From Dehalococcoidia bacterium (GTDB lineage: Bacteria > Chloroflexota > Dehalococcoidia > Dehalococcoidales > DAOWJH01), in the NCBI GenBank assembly GCA_030640495.1, contig DAOWJH010000081.1:1-11348 (forward strand): DNA of 11,348 nucleotides. Reading direction: 5' to 3'. Position numbers and translations under genes: made by a program. Position 1 is the first letter of the stretch. Every line of letters begins with the position of its first letter. The notes under the pieces are model-generated. The model was not told the DNA's origin and did no database searches. It worked only from the letters and a program-made list of their open reading frames with translations. Shown here piece by piece: positions 7,026 to 11,348 of the stretch.

Positions 7026-7829
7026 ATGGCTTGGTTTATGGGCATTGACATTGGCTCAGGAAGCAGTAAGGGGGTTATAACTGAAGATGGTAAGCTTGTG
7101 GCTTACCATGTGCTTCCCTCCAAGGCTAACTACAGGGTGGTAGCCCAGAAGTTGAGAGACGAGCTCCTGGCAAAGGTAGCACTACCCCCGGGGGATATAA
7201 CCTATACTATAGCTACCGGCTACGGTGGCGGCAGCGTTCCTTTCAGCAATCAGCAGGTGGCTGATATTCGTTGTTGCGCCCGGGGGATAAGCAGCGTCTT
7301 CCCTTTGGTGAGGACGGTCATTGATGTGCAAGGGATGTCCAGCCAGGTGATTCGGCTCAAAGAGGGAGGGCAGGTTATTAACTTCGTGGTCAGTGAGAAG
7401 TGTGCCGCCGGTAGCGGGCGCTTTCTTGAGGTCATCGCTAATGTCCTCAGGATAGACCTCAAGGATATCGGGCCTCTTTCCCTTAAGTCTAAGAACCCCA
7501 TCACCTTCACTACAGGGTGCGCCGTTTTTGGAGAATCAGAGGCCATCTCCAGGGTATCCGAAGGCATCTCCAAGGAGGATATCCTGGCTGGGGTTCATAA
7601 GGCATTGGCGAACAAGATATCTACCCTCATTGATAGGATTGGTGTGGAGGAGCAGTGGGCTATTAGCGGTGGCGGTGGCCTCAATGTTGGGCTTATCAAA
7701 AGTGTGGAGGAGAGACTGGGGATTCAGTTACTGGTGCCCCCCCAACCCCAGCTCATCACCGCCCTAGGCGCCGCCATAATGGCTGAGGCAAGGGGAGGGC
7801 TTATCGCCCGCTCAGAAATCACAAATTAG
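7026..7829 (+). CDS. ASKHA-type ATPase/activase, benzoyl-CoA reductase ATPase-like subunit 2
   Basis: The 267-residue protein is a paralogue of the preceding ATPase. The preceding stop codon (7014-7016) overlaps the AGGAG site (7015-7019), 6 bases before the ATG, so the two are translationally close. Phosphate 1 is GIDIGSGSSKG at 6-16. Cluster cysteines are C126 (SEKCAAGSGRF) and C165 (TTGCAVFG). The adenosine motif is SGGGGLN at 214-220. The phosphate 2 region reads IDVQGMSSQ at 99-107, where the first ATPase has IDIGGQDAK, so the conserved GGQD is lost. Class I benzoyl-CoA reductases use two non-identical ATPase subunits (BcrA and BcrD) that share one cluster, whereas 2-hydroxyacyl-CoA dehydratases use a homodimeric activator. 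The pair here therefore supports the reductase reading. Which one corresponds to BcrA or BcrD I cannot decide. Confidence 0.87.
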   Translation: MAWFMGIDIGSGSSKGVITEDGKLVAYHVLPSKANYRVVAQKLRDELLAKVALPPGDITYTIATGYGGGSVPFSNQQVADIRCCARGISSVFPLVRTVIDVQGMSSQVIRLKEGGQVINFVVSEKCAAGSGRFLEVIANVLRIDLKDIGPLSLKSKNPITFTTGCAVFGESEAISRVSEGISKEDILAGVHKALANKISTLIDRIGVEEQWAISGGGGLNVGLIKSVEERLGIQLLVPPQPQLITALGAAIMAEARGGLIARSEITN

Positions 7830-7839
7830 GAGGCAGGTT

Positions 7840-8274
7840 ATGACAGAGAAAGGCTCATCTATCCTAGATAAGTTGGGAGTGGATGTTGGTTTCAAAACCA
7901 CTCATATGAAGACCGTTACTGAAGCAGACATCATACTTACTGCTGGCATCTCAGGGGATTTCAATCCCCTCCATATGTGCGAGGAGTATGCTAAAAAAAC
8001 CTTCTTCGGGGGCAGGATATCCCACGGAATATTCCCAATACTACTACTCTCAGCAGCTATGGCTAAACTTCCTGGTTTAGTTGTTTTTCTGTCTCAGTCG
8101 GTAAGGTTCTTGAAGCCGGTAAGGATTGGGGATACCATAACCGCTACAGCTGAGGTAATAGAGACACGCAAGGACAAAGGGATTGTAACTCTGAAAAATA
8201 CCTGTGTGAACCAGAAGGGGGAAATAGTAATTGAGGGTGAGGCTGTATGTCGGCTTTATGAACCGCCAGCCTAA
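7840..8274 (+). CDS. MaoC-like (R)-specific enoyl-CoA hydratase
   Basis: The 144-residue protein is a single hot-dog domain of MaoC/PhaJ type. AGGAGG at 7828-7833, overlapping the preceding stop, lies 6 bases before the ATG. The hydratase-2 motif is complete: G39-D40-x-N42-P-L-H45, with D40 and H45 as the catalytic pair, followed by GGRISHG at 57-63. Expected reaction: reversible hydration of a trans-2-enoyl-CoA to the (R)-3-hydroxyacyl-CoA in the cytoplasm. It closes the plus-strand operon and could act on the product of the reductase-like enzyme. The dienoyl-CoA hydratase known from benzoyl-CoA pathways is a crotonase-family enzyme, so this is not its homologue. MaoC proteins also pair with DUF35 proteins in sterol side-chain degradation, and the operon's DUF35 gene makes that conceivable. 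Confidence 0.9.
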   Translation: MTEKGSSILDKLGVDVGFKTTHMKTVTEADIILTAGISGDFNPLHMCEEYAKKTFFGGRISHGIFPILLLSAAMAKLPGLVVFLSQSVRFLKPVRIGDTITATAEVIETRKDKGIVTLKNTCVNQKGEIVIEGEAVCRLYEPPA

Positions 8275-8687
8275 CCTAAACTCCTAGCAGCTATAGCGCT
8301 TTTTATGCTGGAAGTTATTTCTTCCCTAGTTGCTGACGGAGGGAAGGTAGCACTAAAACCTATCTCTTTCAGTTTGGGGGCATCCTTAGGTGGAAATATC
8401 CCCCCCAGTATAAACACAGTGTGGTCTCTTATTCCTTCTCTTTCAGCCATCGTTAATAACTCATCACCAAGAGCCAACTCACCACCACAGTAACTGCTTA
8501 TCCCAACAACATCAGCAAATTCTTGAACAGCCACTTTAATTATCTGTTCTGCCCGGGCATTGCCCATCAAAACTACCTCCATCCCAGCATCCCTGAGCAT
8601 GCCAGCCACAGTAATTATTCCCCTATTATGAGTCTCCAGCGGGAACTGAGCTAATACTACCTTAATTTTCTTTTCCTGACTTACCAT
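8271..8687 (-). CDS. B12-binding small subunit of an acyl-CoA mutase
   Basis: The 138-residue protein has the size and Rossmann-like pattern of the stand-alone cobalamin-binding domain of methylmalonyl-CoA mutase-type enzymes (as in IcmB or HcmB). The lower-ligand histidine is H20 in E18-T-H20-N-R-G23, where the consensus is DxHxxG. The lysine that precedes the motif in methylmalonyl-CoA mutase (Lys604) is Gln14 here. The SxL motif reads VGISSYCGG, with Tyr in place of Leu. The GG motif is normal (LGGIFPPKD). It starts 25 bases after the large-subunit stop, with GAGG about 10 bases upstream of the ATG, and the two are surely co-transcribed. Its TAG stop overlaps the TAA of the convergent hydratase gene by sharing the bases CTAA. 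Confidence 0.88.
   Translation of the reverse strand: MVSQEKKIKVVLAQFPLETHNRGIITVAGMLRDAGMEVVLMGNARAEQIIKVAVQEFADVVGISSYCGGELALGDELLTMAEREGIRDHTVFILGGIFPPKDAPKLKEIGFSATFPPSATREEITSSIKSAIAARSLG
8286..8306 (+). terminator. Possible weak intrinsic terminator of the plus-strand operon
   Basis: AGC-A-GC (8286-8291) can pair with GCGCT (8296-8300) around a TATA loop, with one bulged base, and a T-run follows (8300-8304). It begins 12 bases after the hydratase stop and lies inside the end of the opposing gene. The stem is short, so confidence is low. Confidence 0.3.
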
Positions 8688-8712
8688 AGCGTTTTAACCT
8701 CTAAAATTATCT

Positions 8713-10473
8713 TTATACATAGATAGGCGATTTCCACAAGCCGAAGGCTTCCACAAATGCCCGGCGCATTTCCCCTTCAGTAACATCAGCCCTAGCACAC
8801 TCAAGACAAGCAGCCATAACGTTATCCCCGTGCTTACAGGCTTGCTTAAGGGCGTTAAGAGTATTGTTTGCCTTTTCGTTATCCCTTCGCTGCCTTATCC
8901 TGGCTAGCTTGTCTCGCATCTCTTTGCCTATACGTTCATCATATTCGTGAACCCAGACATCAGGCATCTTTAGGTCAGGGGCTCTAAAGTAGTTACGACC
9001 AACTACTTTTATATCGCCATCAGCAATCATTTTCTGCTCACGCTGCATATATCTGGTAATCTTATTATGCAACCAACCGCTGGCTACAACTTCAACTATA
9101 CCACCCATCCTCTCTATCTCATCTATTTCGTTAAGGATTCTTTCTTCCATATCATTAGTTAGTGCTTCTACATAGAAGGAGCCGCCTAAGGGGTCAACCA
9201 CCTGGGTAACCTGGGTCTCGGCTTCAATAATCTGCTGGGTTCGCAGTGATAGTATTGAGGCCTCTTCCGATGGAACTGAGTAGGCTTCATCATAGGAATC
9301 TACATGCAAAGACTGAACACCCCCCAATACAGCAGCTAAAGCGTGATAAGCTGCCCTTACCACATTACTCATAGGTTCTTCTCTAGTCAGGGAGACACCC
9401 GAAGTCTGCACATGACACCTCATCCACATAGACCGAGGGTTTTTAGTCCCAAACCTATATTTCATTATCTTATACCATAATCGCCTCACTGCCCGTATCC
9501 TAGCAACCTCCTCAAAGAAGTCATTAGCCGGTGCCCAGAAGAATGCTAGTCTTTCGGCTACCCAATCAACATCATAGCCTCTCCTGGTCATCTCTTTAAG
9601 GATTTCAATAGCATTAGCTACCGCTACCGCCATCTCAGTGACACCTGAGGTCCCCCACTCCCGCAAATTGTAGCCATTCAAGGTAACATAGTTCCATTTA
9701 GGCACATACTTTCTAATGAACTCTATATTATCGCACTGTACCCTAAAATCATCCTTAGGTGGTATATACTCACAGGCGCTGCGAACCAAATTCTCCATTA
9801 TGAAGTCATTCTGCGAACTGCCTGGTAACTGGTCCCAGGGGATACCTCTGCGCTCAGCCATTACTAGATACATTGGGAATATTATCGCTGTATTTCTGGG
9901 GTAATGGGTAATTATGGAAGCGCTTACCTTGGTAATGTCTATATCCTTACAGATTACCTCCATATCTTCAACGCAATCAATAGGGACACCCACGGTAGCC
10001 ACTTGACCCAGAGCTTCAGGCTCATCTGAATCAAACATCTGAACTGTAGATAGGTCAAGAGCCCAGTTTGTTCCGGTAGCGCCATGCTCCAGCAGCATCT
10101 TCATTCTCTTGTTTATATACTCAGGTGAACCAGCGCCAAAGATCTGACGCATAGTAAATGTCCTACCCCGATACATATTAGGGTGTATGCCCCTGGTATA
10201 GGGCTCCTCCCCTGAAAAACCCAAATCTCCTATATAGTCAAAGTCAGGGTTATTGAGTGGGGTATAAAGTAACTCTCGGGGTAGCTCAGAGCCCAAGATG
10301 GTGTGAGGAGTAACCTCCCAATTCTCCCGGTCCTGCTCACGAACTACCGTATTTTTCCACCTGCTAAATTCCTTGTCTATCTTTTTCAGAGCTTCAGGAT
10401 CATACAGAGGGATATACTCCCCACGTACCGCCTTTTCTTCCAAAATTTCCTTGGTAGTTTTCTCACCACTCAT
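8713..10473 (-). CDS. B12-dependent acyl-CoA mutase large subunit (methylmalonyl-CoA mutase family, divergent active site)
   Basis: The 586-residue protein has the TIM-barrel substrate domain but no B12 domain, as in IcmA and HcmA; the B12 domain is the next gene. AAGGGGG (10481-10487) lies 7 bases before the ATG. Family landmarks: YTRG at 92-95, MRQ at 108-110, QND at 221-223, PKWN at 258-261, TSGVSLT at 357-363, QSLH at 387-390 and DPLGGSFYVE at 427-436. Aligning by eye to Propionibacterium methylmalonyl-CoA mutase gives Tyr89 to Ile111, Ala116 to Ala138, Gln197 to Gln221, Arg207 to Arg231 and His244 to Asn269; Tyr75 becomes His97 and Phe81 Gly103. Ile at the Tyr89 site is known from 2-hydroxyisobutyryl-CoA mutase, but its Asp117 is not matched. 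Arg231 suggests a substrate with a free carboxylate, so a larger substituted malonyl/succinyl-type acyl-CoA is plausible. No MeaB chaperone gene is in the window. Confidence 0.9.
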   Translation of the reverse strand: MSGEKTTKEILEEKAVRGEYIPLYDPEALKKIDKEFSRWKNTVVREQDRENWEVTPHTILGSELPRELLYTPLNNPDFDYIGDLGFSGEEPYTRGIHPNMYRGRTFTMRQIFGAGSPEYINKRMKMLLEHGATGTNWALDLSTVQMFDSDEPEALGQVATVGVPIDCVEDMEVICKDIDITKVSASIITHYPRNTAIIFPMYLVMAERRGIPWDQLPGSSQNDFIMENLVRSACEYIPPKDDFRVQCDNIEFIRKYVPKWNYVTLNGYNLREWGTSGVTEMAVAVANAIEILKEMTRRGYDVDWVAERLAFFWAPANDFFEEVARIRAVRRLWYKIMKYRFGTKNPRSMWMRCHVQTSGVSLTREEPMSNVVRAAYHALAAVLGGVQSLHVDSYDEAYSVPSEEASILSLRTQQIIEAETQVTQVVDPLGGSFYVEALTNDMEERILNEIDEIERMGGIVEVVASGWLHNKITRYMQREQKMIADGDIKVVGRNYFRAPDLKMPDVWVHEYDERIGKEMRDKLARIRQRRDNEKANNTLNALKQACKHGDNVMAACLECARADVTEGEMRRAFVEAFGLWKSPIYV

Positions 10474-10510
10474 ATCGTATCCCCCTTGAGCCTTTTAAAA
10501 TATCATCAAT

Positions 10511-10539
10511 ATCCTAGCATTGGCAAATTTGATTGTCAA
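10511..10539 (-). promoter_or_regulatory. Strong sigma-70-type promoter for the mutase genes
   Basis: On the minus strand a perfect TTGACA (10539-10534) is followed after exactly 17 bases by TAGGAT (10516-10511), matching TATAAT at four positions including the first, second and last. The start of transcription would be near 10504, about 30 bases before the mutase ATG and its ribosome site. The -35 box lies within a small palindrome (GATTG-x-CAATC, 10531-10541). The mutase genes can therefore be expressed independently of the dehydrogenase upstream. I see no intrinsic terminator in the rest of the 138-base gap. Confidence 0.65.
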
Positions 10540-10611
10540 TCTATGGTCGGTGATTGTTTATCAGCCTCGCCCCGCCAAGCACTCAGAAAAATCTATCTTC
10601 CTTGATATGTC

Positions 10612-11348
10612 TCAGCCTTTTCCAACGAGGGCTCTGGCAATGGTCATGCGCATCATCTCTGAGGTGCCTTCATATATCTCGGTTAGCTTAGCATCTCTAA
10701 GATAACGCTCTAGAGGATAATCTTTGGTATAGCCATAACCACCATGAATCTGAATTGCCTTATTGGTTACGAAGCTGGAAACCTCAGAGGCGAATAACTT
10801 AGCCATAGCTGACTCTTTGATAAAGGGTAAACCTTGGTCCTGAAGCCAGGCTGAGTAATAGGTTAACATTCGGGCGGCTTCAATCTGGGTAGCCATATCA
10901 GCTAACATCCATTGAATTGCCTGGAAGTTAGCAATACGCTGACCGAATTGCTGGCGCTCCTTGGCATAGCTGATTGAGGCATCAAGGGCAGCCTGAGCAA
11001 TACCTACCGCTTCAGCGCCTACAGTAATCCTACTTTCATCCAGGGCTTCAAGGGCTATTCTAAACCCCCGCCCCTCCTCGCCGAGCCGATTCTCCTGTGG
11101 CACGACACAGTCTTGAAATATAAGTTCGGCTGCCGATAAACCACGAAAGCCCAGCTTATTCTCGTGCTTCCCCACGGAAAAACCGGGCATACCCTTCTCC
11201 ACAATGAAGGCGGTTACCCCTCGGTGGCGCAGTGATTTATCAATAGTAGCGAATACTACTATTGTCTCTGCCTCAGCCCCGATACTAATAAAAAGCTTGT
11301 TACCATTAAGAACATAACTATCACCCTGCCGCACCGCAGTAGTTTCTA
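10612..11348 (-). CDS. Acyl-CoA dehydrogenase (5' end outside window)
   Basis: The frame is open to the window edge, and the residues before the GTG at 11334 (ETTA) continue the family pattern, so that GTG encodes an internal Val. About 245 C-terminal residues of a roughly 380-residue flavoenzyme are visible. Numbering from that Val: YVLNGNK at 7-13 in the middle beta domain, the ERQQFG helix segment at 126-131, IHGGYGY at 196-202 and the C-terminal IYEGTSE at 220-226. Glu222 is at the catalytic-base position of short-, medium- and branched-chain acyl-CoA dehydrogenases. It would oxidise an acyl-CoA to the 2-enoyl-CoA, with FAD passing electrons to ETF. The oxidoreductase at the left end of the window is a fitting acceptor for ETF. 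The stop lies 138 bases upstream of the mutase large-subunit start. Substrate is unknown; benzylsuccinyl-CoA or glutaryl-CoA dehydrogenases belong to the same superfamily. Confidence 0.92.
   Translation of the reverse strand, partial: ETTAVRQGDSYVLNGNKLFISIGAEAETIVVFATIDKSLRHRGVTAFIVEKGMPGFSVGKHENKLGFRGLSAAELIFQDCVVPQENRLGEEGRGFRIALEALDESRITVGAEAVGIAQAALDASISYAKERQQFGQRIANFQAIQWMLADMATQIEAARMLTYYSAWLQDQGLPFIKESAMAKLFASEVSSFVTNKAIQIHGGYGYTKDYPLERYLRDAKLTEIYEGTSEMMRMTIARALVGKG

Noticed and set aside
8713..10473. Ordinary methylmalonyl-CoA mutase or 2-hydroxyisobutyryl-CoA mutase
   Set aside because: Tyr89 and His244 equivalents are missing for the first, and the Asp117 equivalent (Ala138) is missing for the second.
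517..10705. Many short open frames antisense to or overlapping the genes, for example 517-894 and 8305-8493
   Set aside because: They lie opposite or out of frame with well-supported conserved genes, show no recognisable domain, and lack convincing ribosome sites.
10612..11334. Complete short acyl-CoA dehydrogenase starting at GTG 11334
   Set aside because: The family pattern continues upstream to the window edge, and about 135 N-terminal residues would be missing.
1..11348. Mobile elements, CRISPR arrays, tRNA or rRNA genes
   Set aside because: No transposase, terminal repeats, regularly spaced repeats or RNA gene signatures were seen.

Overview
The window looks like a catabolic locus from an anaerobic bacterium that breaks down aromatic or branched acids through CoA thioesters. 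Gene content supports this: a membrane Fe-S oxidoreductase of the ETF:menaquinone type, an SCP-x-type thiolase with a DUF35 partner, a complete four-gene set resembling ATP-dependent (class I) benzoyl-CoA reductase, a MaoC hydratase, a two-subunit B12-dependent acyl-CoA mutase and an acyl-CoA dehydrogenase. The taxon cannot be fixed from sequence alone. Moderate GC, strong AGGAGG-type ribosome sites and this gene mix would suit an uncultured Chloroflexota (Dehalococcoidia-like) or Desulfobacterota member; that is inference.

Layout, plus strand (1-8274): the oxidoreductase enters from the left edge and ends at 1716. A 127-bp gap follows with a candidate sigma-70 promoter and two inverted repeats. 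Then come thiolase, DUF35 protein, BcrB/BzdO-like subunit, BcrC/BzdN-like subunit, two paralogous ASKHA ATPases (activases) and a MaoC hydratase. These are closely spaced and probably co-transcribed, with a 110-bp gap before the BcrB-like gene. Minus strand (8271-11348): an acyl-CoA dehydrogenase enters from the right edge. A 138-bp gap with a clear TTGACA-N17-TAGGAT promoter follows, then the mutase large subunit and the separate B12-binding small subunit. The two gene sets converge tail to tail with a 4-bp overlap.

How the genes may work together (inference): the two HGD-D subunits and two non-identical ATPases would form an ATP-driven low-potential reductase acting on an aryl- or enoyl-CoA. 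The hydratase, dehydrogenase and thiolase/DUF35 pair would carry out beta-oxidation-like steps. The dehydrogenase would pass electrons through ETF (not in the window) to the membrane oxidoreductase and quinone. The mutase would rearrange a branched acyl-CoA.

Most notable points: the mutase lacks two of the three substrate-pocket residues of methylmalonyl-CoA mutase (Tyr89 becomes Ile, His244 becomes Asn) but keeps the carboxylate-binding Arg. Its B12 domain also departs from the DxHxxG/SxL consensus. The first activase has no ATG/GTG/TTG upstream of its first nucleotide-binding motif and seems to start at an ATC codon. The second activase lacks the GGQD motif. Two start sites are revised here relative to the longest or first-ATG reading frame (DUF35 gene, first activase).
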